Assembly: GCA_036405195.1 (NCBI GenBank)
Contig: DASWYB010000058.1
Location: 1 to 6,641, forward strand
DNA length: 6,641 nt
Reading direction: 5' to 3'
Source of the DNA: DASWYB01 sp036405195
GTDB taxonomy: Bacteria; Patescibacteriota; UBA1384; 2-12-FULL-50-11; DASWYB01
The position numbers and the translations under genes were made by a program. Of this stretch, positions 1 through 6,333 are shown one piece after another; the first letter of the stretch is position 1, and each line of letters starts with the position of its first letter. The notes beneath the pieces are model-generated. The model was not told the DNA's origin and searched no databases. It saw only the letters and a list, made by a program, of their open reading frames with translations.

Positions 1-2
1 AT

Positions 3-614
3 GAGAGTCACTTAGCTTCCACGCTCTATTTAGTGATGGGATCGGTAACCTATCTTGTTGTCCTGATTCCTACGCTTTTATATCTTCTGTTGAGCGGTGT
101 GCTCACGCAGCAAGAGATATACGCTGGTGGTGTCGTTATTATTGGAAGTTTTGTGGTCATTCTCGAGTTTATTCGGTTCTTTAAAAAACAGGGGATTATC
201 TATTGGGCTTTAAGTCGAACTCATGACGATATTCCAGCTTTTATCGATACCTGGAAAGATCATCAGTACGATATAACAGCTTTGCGTCAGGCCTTTGTGT
301 TTTCGTTGGGTGTGCAGTTTTTAGGCATGGTAGTGCTTGCTATTAGCCTCGCTGCTTTTGGGGTAGAAAACTCAATCTTTTTAGCAGTTTTAGCTTATGT
401 CGTGACAGCGGTGGTTCTTACTCTTTCGCCCGTTTTTCAGGGGATTGGACTCGTTGAGTTTTCTATGGTCTATACACTTACACAATTTGGGGTGGCGAAA
501 AACAGCGCTTTAGCAATAACGTTACTCTATCGTGTATTTCAGCTATGGTTGCCGCTTATTATGGGCGGAGGAATAATTGTCTGGACTCGGTTGCTTCGAC
601 TGAAGAAGAATTAG
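3..614 (+). CDS. Flippase-like / lysylphosphatidylglycerol synthase-type membrane protein, 5'-truncated
   Basis: The reading frame is open from the first bases of the window (codons gag agt cac from position 3), so the gene begins upstream; the GTG at 33 and ATG at 36 are more likely internal codons than the start. The visible 203 residues form about six hydrophobic membrane spans (roughly residues 8-32, 38-58, 95-120, 122-142, 146-164 and 168-195) separated by a polar loop at 71-93. The tail holds the hallmark of the family: a short Pro/Gly turn followed by GIGLVEFS, then a span ending LLYRVFQLWLPL, matching the G-x-G-x-x-E and LLYR...WLP pattern of the LPG_synthase_TM / flippase-like family. 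Family members include MprF-type lipid aminoacylases and proteins of unknown transport role found beside glycosyltransferases. No soluble aminoacyltransferase domain follows, so a lipid or glycan translocation role is more likely than lysyl-lipid synthesis. The substrate is unknown. The stop overlaps the stop of the convergent gene. Confidence 0.8.
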   Translation, partial: ESHLASTLYLVMGSVTYLVVLIPTLLYLLLSGVLTQQEIYAGGVVIIGSFVVILEFIRFFKKQGIIYWALSRTHDDIPAFIDTWKDHQYDITALRQAFVFSLGVQFLGMVVLAISLAAFGVENSIFLAVLAYVVTAVVLTLSPVFQGIGLVEFSMVYTLTQFGVAKNSALAITLLYRVFQLWLPLIMGGGIIVWTRLLRLKKN

Positions 615-2191
615 AAACGTTGGGTGAATGCACCACCAATGTTATAAATTCCTTTATCTGAATCAACTTTTACAAAGACTCCCGCGGCACGTTCTTTTTC
701 CACAATAATCGAGTATGTCAGGTCGAGTCGGACTTTGGCTGAGATAGAGCCTTGAAGTGGGTTACATCCGACCCCGCCGTTTAACCCAAGGTCTAAACGG
801 TCGCCTTGTAGTTTGATTTTCAGGCGATACGTTAACCCATCTCGCATTGAGAAAGATCGGCTTAAGTCGATATCTTTAATTGTTTTCTTTTTTTCATTAC
901 TTTCGCTATCGCCATGTTTGCCAATGCCGTTAAGGATTGCCGTATCAGCAATAAATTCGTTGAAAGCTGATTTAGCTAGCTTTTCTTCGTTGTCACTTAG
1001 TGTGGTTTTGAGTTCAGAGCGTAACCCTTGAATAAGCTTGGTTATTCCTTGATTGACGTTGGCAGTAGACTGGGCTTGAGCTAGTTTTTGTTCGAAGAGA
1101 GGGCCAATGGGGCCTGATCGATCTGAAGTGATGATAGTATCTTTCACTGACTGGATAGCATCGTTCACCTGTTGTTGCTCGGGAGATGTCAGGATCGTGC
1201 AGGCGAGCGGTGAAGGTGTGACTGCCGTCATTTCTGCTTTGAGTTCAGTGGCATAGGGTACGTTACTATTTTGATTGAGTTCCACACCCGAGAGGGTAAC
1301 GCTGGCATAACCTTGTTTGGTAATAGTCACGGTACCGACTGTTGGGTAAGGCGGCGCAATTCGGAGGCCGACGAGCTCCACGTATCCTTGATTGTTGGTA
1401 ATGTCTTGATAACTCCCTAATGTATTTGTGTTACCACTATTTACAAGGTAGAGGACGGTGGCGCCGCTTATAGGGGTTGATGATCCAGCTTGAGTTACTG
1501 TAATACAAAGCCTTCCGGCTGAAGGAATTTGAGCCTGTGCAGTAGGAAATAGCCAGTTTTGTAGCCACGAAACTCTCGGAGAAGTCGTCGCCTTCGGACT
1601 TGGAGTTGATGTTGGAAGAAGGGTCGGCGTGGGAGATGGAGAAGGCGTAATAGTTGGGGTGGAGGTTGGTCGGATGGTTGGTGTTGTAGATGGGGAAGGT
1701 GACGGGCTTGGTGTTGTGGCCGAAACTGTAAAGCTAACGTCGGGGGAAACGAGCCGCATTGAATTATCGTAATCAACTTCCATATTGACACGATATGAGC
1801 CAATTTGAGCATTGCTAAATGTTGCCGAATACGTAGTAAGTCCACCTGCCCCGGTTGCTCCGGTGGTAGCGGATAAGCGAGAGAACGGTGCACTACTTAT
1901 ACTACTCTGGTCGTAAAGAGCGAATTGTACTGTGTTAATAGTATGGCCTTGTGTCCCCTTTACTTCACCTGCTAAAGCAATATTAAGTGTGCTGCTTGTC
2001 TTTATAAAAATCTGACCTTCAGTAGGCGCTGTCACTTTTGCAGAAAGGGGAACATTGCAGTTACTGCTCATAACATCGGCTTTAATCCCAGGTTGGAGGA
2101 AAGAATAGGTATAAGTAGAGAGAAGTACCGCGAATAGTATTCCCGCAATACCCAGAGCGGTTTTTTGTCCTTTAGAAAAGTGATGCCACAT
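611..2191 (-). CDS. Membrane-anchored/secreted modular protein with Pro/Thr/Ser linker and carboxypeptidase-regulatory-like domain
   Basis: This 526-residue protein is likely exported and works outside the cytoplasmic membrane. The order is: a short basic N-terminus (KGQK) and a hydrophobic segment at about 11-32, which is either an uncleaved anchor or a signal peptide; an Ig-like beta domain at about 50-157 (starts KVTAPTEGQ, ends VSFTVSA); a Pro/Thr/Ser linker at about 158-206; a second beta domain at about 226-325 with the features of CarboxypepD_reg/PEGA-like folds (PISGATVLY, NNQGYVELVGL, ITKQGYASVTLSGVEL); a polar helical stretch at about 335-430; and a beta-rich C-terminal part with two Cys-containing regions (CTIL near 331 and GCNP near 476). 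No catalytic motif is visible. A GAGGG Shine-Dalgarno-like sequence lies four bases before the ATG at 2191, which supports this start. The architecture suggests a surface or pilus-associated adhesin-like or structural role, but this is inference; the exact function is unknown. It is transcribed alone, divergently from the nuclease operon. Confidence 0.8.
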   Translation of the reverse strand: MWHHFSKGQKTALGIAGILFAVLLSTYTYSFLQPGIKADVMSSNCNVPLSAKVTAPTEGQIFIKTSSTLNIALAGEVKGTQGHTINTVQFALYDQSSISSAPFSRLSATTGATGAGGLTTYSATFSNAQIGSYRVNMEVDYDNSMRLVSPDVSFTVSATTPSPSPSPSTTPTIRPTSTPTITPSPSPTPTLLPTSTPSPKATTSPRVSWLQNWLFPTAQAQIPSAGRLCITVTQAGSSTPISGATVLYLVNSGNTNTLGSYQDITNNQGYVELVGLRIAPPYPTVGTVTITKQGYASVTLSGVELNQNSNVPYATELKAEMTAVTPSPLACTILTSPEQQQVNDAIQSVKDTIITSDRSGPIGPLFEQKLAQAQSTANVNQGITKLIQGLRSELKTTLSDNEEKLAKSAFNEFIADTAILNGIGKHGDSESNEKKKTIKDIDLSRSFSMRDGLTYRLKIKLQGDRLDLGLNGGVGCNPLQGSISAKVRLDLTYSIIVEKERAAGVFVKVDSDKGIYNIGGAFTQRF

Positions 2192-2300
2192 AAATCCCTC
2201 GTATTTATAATGTGTAGTTATTATTTACTGTATCATGGAAGCGGACTTGGCAATATATGTTGTTGCGCCCTATTAGCGGGTCTGTTACAGTGCCTGCAGT
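2192..2300. promoter_or_regulatory. Divergent intergenic promoter region
   Basis: These 109 bases separate two divergently transcribed genes and must hold promoters for both. On the plus strand the best candidate is TTGGCA (2247-2252), an 18-base spacer and TATTAG (2271-2276), matching the sigma-70 consensus at 5/6 and 4/6 positions. It would start transcription near 2283 and leave a leader of under 20 bases. No Shine-Dalgarno precedes the ATG at 2301. On the minus strand the region upstream of the ATG at 2191 is A/T-rich and holds -10-like TATAAA (complement of 2204-2209) and AATAAT, but no convincing -35 at proper spacing. Assignments are by eye only. Confidence 0.35.
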
Positions 2301-3554
2301 ATGGTTGTTGCTGATTTAGAGATTCACTCGCGTTTTGCTCGAGCATGTAGCAAAACGCTTAATCCTCAAGAACTCAATGATTGGGCGAAGCGCAAAGGCG
2401 TAAATCTTTTGAGTACAGGCGATATTACCCATCCGCTGTGGCGCCGGGAATTCCGTAACGCTGTTGATGAGCGAGAGACAGGTTTTTTTGTCCTTAAAAG
2501 CGAGAAGAATGACTTTTTGGCACCGCGGTTTATTTTGGGAGGTGAAGTTTCGCTTATGTTCCGGGAGGGTGAAAAGAAAGGCCGACGGGTCCACCTTCTT
2601 TTTCTCGCTCCTTCGTTTGAGGCTGTTGAGAGGCTGGTGGCTAAAATCAATCATAAAGGGAAGCTTGCCAGCGACGGCCGGGTAATTTTAAGCATGTCAT
2701 GCCGTGAATTTGCGCTGGCCTGCCAGGAAGCAGACCCTCACATTATTGTTATACCGGCTCATATCTGGACGCCGTGGTTTGGGTTACTTGGGAGTAAGTC
2801 GGGGTTTGATTCTATCGAAGAAGCTTTTGGCGATCAGGCAAGTTATATTCGCACCTACGAAACAGGTCTTTCGGCCGATCCTGCCATGTGTTGGCGAGTC
2901 GAAACATTGAACTCCCGGGTGTTAATTTCGAGCTCTGACGCTCACTCGGCTCCGAACATGATGCGTGAAGCAACCTTGTTTAACGGAAACATAACGGACT
3001 ACTCTTATGCTCGGCTTTATGATGTTCTGATAGAAGTTGGTAATAAAGATTACTACGGTACCTTGGAATTTTATCCACAAGAAGGGAAGTATCATGCCGA
3101 TGGGCACGCCGCGTGTAAGCTTACCTTTGACCCTGCAATGACTAAAACATTGAAAGGACGCTGTCCAAAATGTGGTGGGCTTATAACGGTGGGAGTTAAC
3201 CACCGCGTGGATGATTTGGCCAGTCATCCTGTTGGGTATGTGCCAAAACACGCGGGGAAGGTACTTTACTCGGTTCCCCTCCAAGAAATAATTGCCGAAG
3301 CAGTGGCCAAAGGTAAGTCAACGAAATCTGTCCAATCACTCTATTTTCAAATGATCAGCGAAATAGCGTCGGAATATTCATTGCTACATGAAGTAGAGTC
3401 TTTTCCTGAATGGGTGCCGGAAAAGGTTGTTGAAGGAATTTATATGGTTCGTCGCGGGGAAGTGAACGTCATTCCTGGCTATGATGGTGTCTATGGGGTG
3501 GTCAAGCTTTTTTCCTCCGGAGACTCAAAGGTAACTCGATGGGGGTATTCATGA
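2301..3554 (+). CDS. Endonuclease Q-like PHP-domain DNA repair nuclease
   Basis: Endonuclease Q cuts DNA on the 5' side of deaminated bases (uracil, hypoxanthine, xanthine) and abasic sites, starting repair. The 417-residue length fits the family. Visible motifs in order: PHP motif I as DLEIHSRFARACSK (residues 5-18), STGDITHPLW (38-47), GGEVS (80-84), HLLFLAP (98-104), PAHIWTPWFGLLGSKSGFD (152-170), ETGLSADPAMCWR (187-199), SSSDAHS (210-216), a DGH..C (267-272) plus CPKCGG (288-293) zinc-ribbon-like pair, HRVDDLA (301-307), VPLQEIIAE (325-333) and the C-terminal IPGYDGVYG (391-399). This series is characteristic of the EndoQ/TIGR00375-type family, whose members are often mislabelled as UvrD helicases; no helicase motifs occur here. 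One departure is Glu7 where the canonical motif I (D-x-H-x-H) has its first His. The gene has no clear Shine-Dalgarno. It heads a three-gene set and overlaps the next gene by ATGA. Confidence 0.88.
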   Translation: MVVADLEIHSRFARACSKTLNPQELNDWAKRKGVNLLSTGDITHPLWRREFRNAVDERETGFFVLKSEKNDFLAPRFILGGEVSLMFREGEKKGRRVHLLFLAPSFEAVERLVAKINHKGKLASDGRVILSMSCREFALACQEADPHIIVIPAHIWTPWFGLLGSKSGFDSIEEAFGDQASYIRTYETGLSADPAMCWRVETLNSRVLISSSDAHSAPNMMREATLFNGNITDYSYARLYDVLIEVGNKDYYGTLEFYPQEGKYHADGHAACKLTFDPAMTKTLKGRCPKCGGLITVGVNHRVDDLASHPVGYVPKHAGKVLYSVPLQEIIAEAVAKGKSTKSVQSLYFQMISEIASEYSLLHEVESFPEWVPEKVVEGIYMVRRGEVNVIPGYDGVYGVVKLFSSGDSKVTRWGYS

Positions 3555-4540
3555 AAGAGAAGCGAATTGTCTGTTTAGGCGGTGGTACGGGGCTCTCTAC
3601 TTTATTACGCGGTTTAAAGCGATACTGCGAACCAATTGCAGTTGTGACGATGGCCGATTCGGGCGGACATTCCGGTCGCTTACGAGATGAGTTAGGCGTT
3701 CTTCCGCCAGGCGATGTTCGAGCCTGTTTAGTAGCATTAGCTGATGATGACAAAGCCACCCTGTTGCGTGATCTCTTTAATTATCGGTTTATGAATGGAT
3801 CGTATAATGGGGCGAATGTAGGGAATCTTTTGCTCGCCGCGTTGAGCGATATTTTGGGTGACTTTAATAAAGCCGTGGGAGCGGCCCATGATTTGCTCGA
3901 CTTAAAGGGACAAGTTTTACCAGTTACACTTGAACCAGTTGATTTGTTGGCAGAGCTCGCCGATGGCACAATTTTATTTGGTGAGAAGGCGATTGATTTA
4001 CCACGGACGAATGGCCACGTGAGTATCAAACGGGTTTGGCTTCAGCCAAAAGTAAAAGTTAATCCGGCTGTTGTAAAAGCTTTACTGGATGCAGACGCTA
4101 TAGTGCTTGGTCCGGGCGACTTATATACGTCGCTTTTACCGAATTTGCATGTTGAAGGTGTGGTAGAGGCGATTCGGCAGTCTGGCGCCAAGTTAATCTA
4201 TCTCGCCAATATTATGACCAAACACGGCGAAACCAATGGCTACGCAGTTGAAGATTATGTCGTTACTCTGGAGCGAGAGCTCCCCCGGCCAATTGATATA
4301 GTGGTATACAATACAAAACCGATTCCTGATTCACTACAAAAACGGTACGAAATAGAGAAAGCTTTACCTGTTAGGGCTCGCGCCGATCGTCATAACTGGC
4401 ATGGGGTTGATGTGCTCTCGACAGCCGGGGACTTGGCCCGTCATGATAGTGAAAAATTAGCGGCCATACTGATGTCTGTTTTAGAGACCGATCCAGAAGA
4501 GTATTTAGCTATTCCCCTGATAACCGAACAAACGGTATAA
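3551..4540 (+). CDS. yvcK: YvcK/CofD-like nucleotide-sugar-binding regulatory protein
   Basis: This 329-residue protein belongs to the YvcK (GlmR/CofD-like, Rossmann-type) family. Known members bind UDP-sugars and are needed for normal cell shape and growth on gluconeogenic carbon sources, by influencing cell-wall precursor supply. Diagnostic segments: IVCLGGGTGLSTLLRGLK (6-23), TMADSGGHSGRLRDELG (33-49), LPPGDVRACLVALAD (51-65), FNYRF...NGANVGNLLLAALSDI (77-101), LGPGDLYTSLLPNL (186-199) and LANIMTKHGETNGYAVEDYV (218-237). An upstream in-frame ATG exists at 3539, but the ATG at 3551 is preferred: it gives the usual short N-terminus, it overlaps the preceding stop as ATGA (3551-3554), which implies translational coupling, and GGGGGT lies about five bases before it. 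The usual Firmicute neighbours rapZ and whiA are absent here. CofD proper (coenzyme F420 synthesis) is a related alternative but fits the motifs less well. Confidence 0.9.
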   Translation: MKEKRIVCLGGGTGLSTLLRGLKRYCEPIAVVTMADSGGHSGRLRDELGVLPPGDVRACLVALADDDKATLLRDLFNYRFMNGSYNGANVGNLLLAALSDILGDFNKAVGAAHDLLDLKGQVLPVTLEPVDLLAELADGTILFGEKAIDLPRTNGHVSIKRVWLQPKVKVNPAVVKALLDADAIVLGPGDLYTSLLPNLHVEGVVEAIRQSGAKLIYLANIMTKHGETNGYAVEDYVVTLERELPRPIDIVVYNTKPIPDSLQKRYEIEKALPVRARADRHNWHGVDVLSTAGDLARHDSEKLAAILMSVLETDPEEYLAIPLITEQTV

Positions 4541-4547
4541 TAAGGCT

Positions 4548-5402
4548 ATGCCAGAATTACCAGAAGTCGAAATTATCCGCCAAGGCCTTGCTCGTTATGT
4601 ACCGGGCAAGACGATTGCTTCGCTCGAAGTTCGTGTCCCCAAGTTATTTACCGGGAAAATTGAAGACGTGGAAGGCCAATCAGTGATCGGTATTCGTCGC
4701 CGCGCGAAGGTACTCATGATTGATCTGAGCAACGACAAAACTATCCTTGTTCATCTCAAGATGACAGGGCAACTTGTGTTTCAGTCGGCCGATGAACACG
4801 AAAAAGTCGTTGGTGGTCACCCCCAAGAAGCGTATAACCAGCCATTACCGCATAAGCACAGCCACGTTATTTTTACTTTCACCGATGGCAGTAAACTCTT
4901 TTTTAATGATTTACGTAAATTTGGATGGTTACAACTTTTAGATACTAATGTCGCAGGTGAGTACGGCATGTTAGCGACGGTTGGGCCAGAACCGCTTGGC
5001 GGTGCTTTTACTGAGTCAGTCTTTCGTGAGCGATTGAGCAAGTATCCCAACCGCCTTATTTTTCAATCACTTTTAGACCAAAGTTTAGTGGCGGGGATCG
5101 GGAATATCTACGCCAACGAAGCGTTATATGAAGCGGGAATTCTCCCCGAGCGCCGAGTTAAAGATATTACGGACGGCGAGTGGTCTAAGCTTTATAGAGC
5201 AGTTCGACATGTGCTTGAAGAAAGTATTAAGTATGGTGGTACGAGCGATAACACCTATATTCAGGTTGATGGCAAGCGGGGGGATTATTTAGCCCATGCC
5301 CACGTTTACCACAAGAAGATAGCGAATCCTTGTGGCCATGAGGTGGTTCGTAAAAAGTTAGGTGGCCGTACGACACATTTTTGTCCGATTGATCAAACGT
5401 AG
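4548..5402 (+). CDS. mutM: Formamidopyrimidine-DNA glycosylase (Fpg/MutM) with degenerate zinc finger
   Basis: This bifunctional glycosylase/AP lyase removes oxidised purines such as 8-oxoguanine and FapyG from DNA. The 284-residue protein starts MPELPEVE, giving the N-terminal Pro nucleophile (P2 before Met removal) and catalytic E3. Further hallmarks are RRAKVL with K54, HLKMTGQL (69-76), NDLRKFG (120-126), GIGNIYANEALY (183-194) and the finger Arg at 274 (GGRTTHFCP). An insertion with GGHP and LPHKHSH at about 89-106 resembles CPR homologues. The C-terminal finger is unusual: the normal two Cys-x2-Cys pairs are reduced to one Cys each. The first half reads NPCGHE (C262, H264) and the second FCPIDQ (C279, D282). 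The pattern C-x-H ... C-x2-D might still hold zinc, or the finger may be zincless as in NEIL1 or plant/fungal Fpg. The frame is intact to the end, so a sequencing frameshift is unlikely. It lies 7 bases after yvcK and ends one base from the convergent gene. Confidence 0.93.
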   Translation: MPELPEVEIIRQGLARYVPGKTIASLEVRVPKLFTGKIEDVEGQSVIGIRRRAKVLMIDLSNDKTILVHLKMTGQLVFQSADEHEKVVGGHPQEAYNQPLPHKHSHVIFTFTDGSKLFFNDLRKFGWLQLLDTNVAGEYGMLATVGPEPLGGAFTESVFRERLSKYPNRLIFQSLLDQSLVAGIGNIYANEALYEAGILPERRVKDITDGEWSKLYRAVRHVLEESIKYGGTSDNTYIQVDGKRGDYLAHAHVYHKKIANPCGHEVVRKKLGGRTTHFCPIDQT

Positions 5403-5403
5403 G

Positions 5404-6075
5404 TTAGTTTACCACTTCGAATTTTTTTGCAGCGAATTCGTCATATCTTCCGATTTCCGTTCGTCGTGCAACGTATTGAGATATTGCTTCTTCAGGATAG
5501 CCAAGTGCTCTTCCGAGTGTTTCGTCAAATAATGCGTCAGGGAATCTATTATCGGCCAGATATGTATCATATAAATCAGTAATAGTTTGAACTGCTGCGG
5601 CGGTGCCAAAAATAATTGATGGTCCGGCGTAAGTGGTAATATTGGCAACGTCCAATCCTGATTCTTGGCCAATAGTAATGAGGCGTTGGCCAATGGTGCC
5701 GAGTTGGCTGTGCGTGAGGAGCGCAGCAGGTTTACTCCCTGCTGTAACCGCGGCAATATCGTAAGTTGTGTCTAGGTAGATGACTCCTGGGCTCACGGCC
5801 TCCGGGGTGGATTTGAAGTCACGTACTTCCTGTATCATTTTTAATCCCTGTTTTTCTGCTAAGAAATCAGCGTATACATGCTGCTCGGGGGTAAGTTCCA
5901 TAAGCGCTTCTTGGGCTGATATGTAGGCGCTCCACCACGCTTGTTCGTCTTCTGTTAGCTCAAAGTTCTCTATCGGTAGGGGTTCTAATTTGATTGATTC
6001 CGAGAAGGAAGGCGTATATTCAGGAGAAGGTTCTTTGGTCTCGAGTGAAGGAGTAGAATGTAGGAGTTCGTTCAT
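5404..6075 (-). CDS. Uncharacterised acidic protein, 223 residues
   Basis: I do not recognise this protein. The N-terminal 45 residues are low-complexity and rich in Pro, Ser, Thr and Glu, and probably disordered. The rest is folded-looking and mixed: a helix with Trp pair (DEQAWWSAY, 44-51), LTPEQHVYADFLAEKQG (61-77), a beta-like VIYLDTTYDIAAV (98-110), GQRLITIGQESGLDVANIT (129-147), a small-residue-rich segment GPSIIFGTAAAVQ (151-163), and a C-terminal helical part with LGRALGYPEEAISQYVARR (187-205). The ALGYP..A...Y segment recalls a surface used for contact rather than any catalytic motif I can name. There is no signal peptide and no membrane segment, so it is probably cytoplasmic. Its ATG sits in a CATATG palindrome with only AGAGA just upstream as a weak Shine-Dalgarno. 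It is transcribed alone and converges on the mutM gene with a single base between stops. Length and clean frame support a real gene. Confidence 0.65.
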   Translation of the reverse strand: MNELLHSTPSLETKEPSPEYTPSFSESIKLEPLPIENFELTEDEQAWWSAYISAQEALMELTPEQHVYADFLAEKQGLKMIQEVRDFKSTPEAVSPGVIYLDTTYDIAAVTAGSKPAALLTHSQLGTIGQRLITIGQESGLDVANITTYAGPSIIFGTAAAVQTITDLYDTYLADNRFPDALFDETLGRALGYPEEAISQYVARRTEIGRYDEFAAKKFEVVN

Positions 6076-6083
6076 ATGTCTCT

Positions 6084-6089
6084 ATTCTA
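6084..6089 (-). promoter_or_regulatory. Candidate -10 box for the 223-residue hypothetical gene
   Basis: On the minus strand TAGAAT (5/6 to the sigma-70 -10 consensus) lies eight bases before the ATG at 6075, predicting a nearly leaderless transcript. No good -35 hexamer is found 16-18 bases further upstream, so the call is weak. Confidence 0.28.
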
Positions 6090-6258
6090 CAGAGCTGAAG
6101 CAAAAGCTGCTAGCGGTCCGGGATTAGACATAGCGGCCTTAAGAGATGCATCAATCGGATGCGGAGGATTGAGGTTCAGAAAGAAGAAGATAATACAGTT
6201 CGGGTGGGTTTTCTTCTTTTTCTGTCGGCTGGTTGCGCTGGTTAACCCCTGGCTCATG

Positions 6259-6299
6259 AGAGGTTCTTGAATCGTCAAGGCGGACTGGGCATAACCTCT
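6259..6299 (+). repeat. Composite inverted repeat (7-bp outer, 5-bp inner stem)
   Basis: AGAGGTT (6259-6265) is the exact reverse complement of AACCTCT (6293-6299). Directly inside, CTTGA (6266-6270) pairs with TCAAG (6275-6279) around a four-base ATCG loop, so the two stems share a continuous left arm of 12 bases. The remaining 13 bases (6280-6292) would be a one-sided bulge. The right arm touches the likely -35 box of the leader transcript, so as DNA it could be an operator; as RNA it would only exist if transcription starts further upstream. Confidence 0.4.
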
Positions 6300-6327
6300 T
6301 GCATTCTCGAGAGAAGTTGCCTACAAT
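6299..6327 (+). promoter_or_regulatory. Promoter for the leader/attenuator transcript
   Basis: TACAAT (6322-6327) matches the -10 consensus at 5/6 positions. TTGCAT (6299-6304) is at exactly 17 bases spacing and matches only the TTG half of the -35 consensus. The predicted start is about 6333-6335, which coincides with the ATG of the small leader ORF at 6334 and implies a leaderless mRNA. The right arm of the 6259-6299 inverted repeat abuts the -35, a place where a regulator could act. Confidence 0.5.
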
Positions 6328-6333
6328 ATCACT

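Larger units (their letters stand above)
6076..6333. other. Non-coding stretch with several small inverted repeats
   Basis: No convincing gene lies in these 258 bases. Two opposite-strand frames of about 63-64 codons cross it, but neither has a ribosome binding site and one needs a TTG start. I found no tRNA T-loop pattern and no recognisable tmRNA, RNase P or SRP RNA signature. What is visible is paired sequence: CAGAAA/TTTCTG plus GAAGAA/TTCTTC arms at 6177-6188 and 6211-6224 with a two-base bulge; a composite hairpin at 6259-6299; the GGTTAACC palindrome at 6239-6246; and TTCTC-GA-GAGAA at 6304-6315. It is bounded by a minus-strand gene and a plus-strand promoter, so it is a divergent intergenic region. 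Confidence 0.5.

Noticed and set aside
1495..1893. 132-codon alternative minus-strand frame inside the secreted protein gene
   Set aside because: It is a shadow of the low-complexity Pro/Thr/Ser linker region read in another frame (Arg/Leu/Pro/His-rich), with no start signal.
3539..3550. Upstream in-frame ATG for yvcK
   Set aside because: The ATG at 3551 overlaps the previous stop as ATGA, has a G-rich ribosome binding site at suitable distance and gives the usual family N-terminus.
5325..5402. Frameshift explaining the missing cysteines in Fpg
   Set aside because: The conserved residues GGRTTHFCP and the final Gln are in the same frame as the rest, so no frame change is needed.
6177..6224. 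Purine/pyrimidine hairpin followed by T-rich sequence as a terminator
   Set aside because: The stem is A-U rich with a bulge, the T-rich part is the right arm itself, and no gene on the plus strand precedes it.
6076..6270. 64-codon plus-strand frame starting with ATG in the CATATG palindrome
   Set aside because: It has no ribosome binding site, its content is driven by the purine/pyrimidine hairpin (runs of Lys and Phe), and it overlaps the start region of the minus-strand gene.
6087..6278. 63-codon minus-strand frame with a Phe-Phe-Phe run, resembling a pheS-type leader
   Set aside because: It needs a TTG start, has no ribosome binding site, and no terminator lies between it and the 223-residue gene. 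The Phe codons simply mirror the purine-rich arm.
6171..6290. tRNA-like GGTTC sequences at 6174 and 6263
   Set aside because: Neither is followed by a proper T-loop and no acceptor or anticodon stem pairs at the right distances on either strand.
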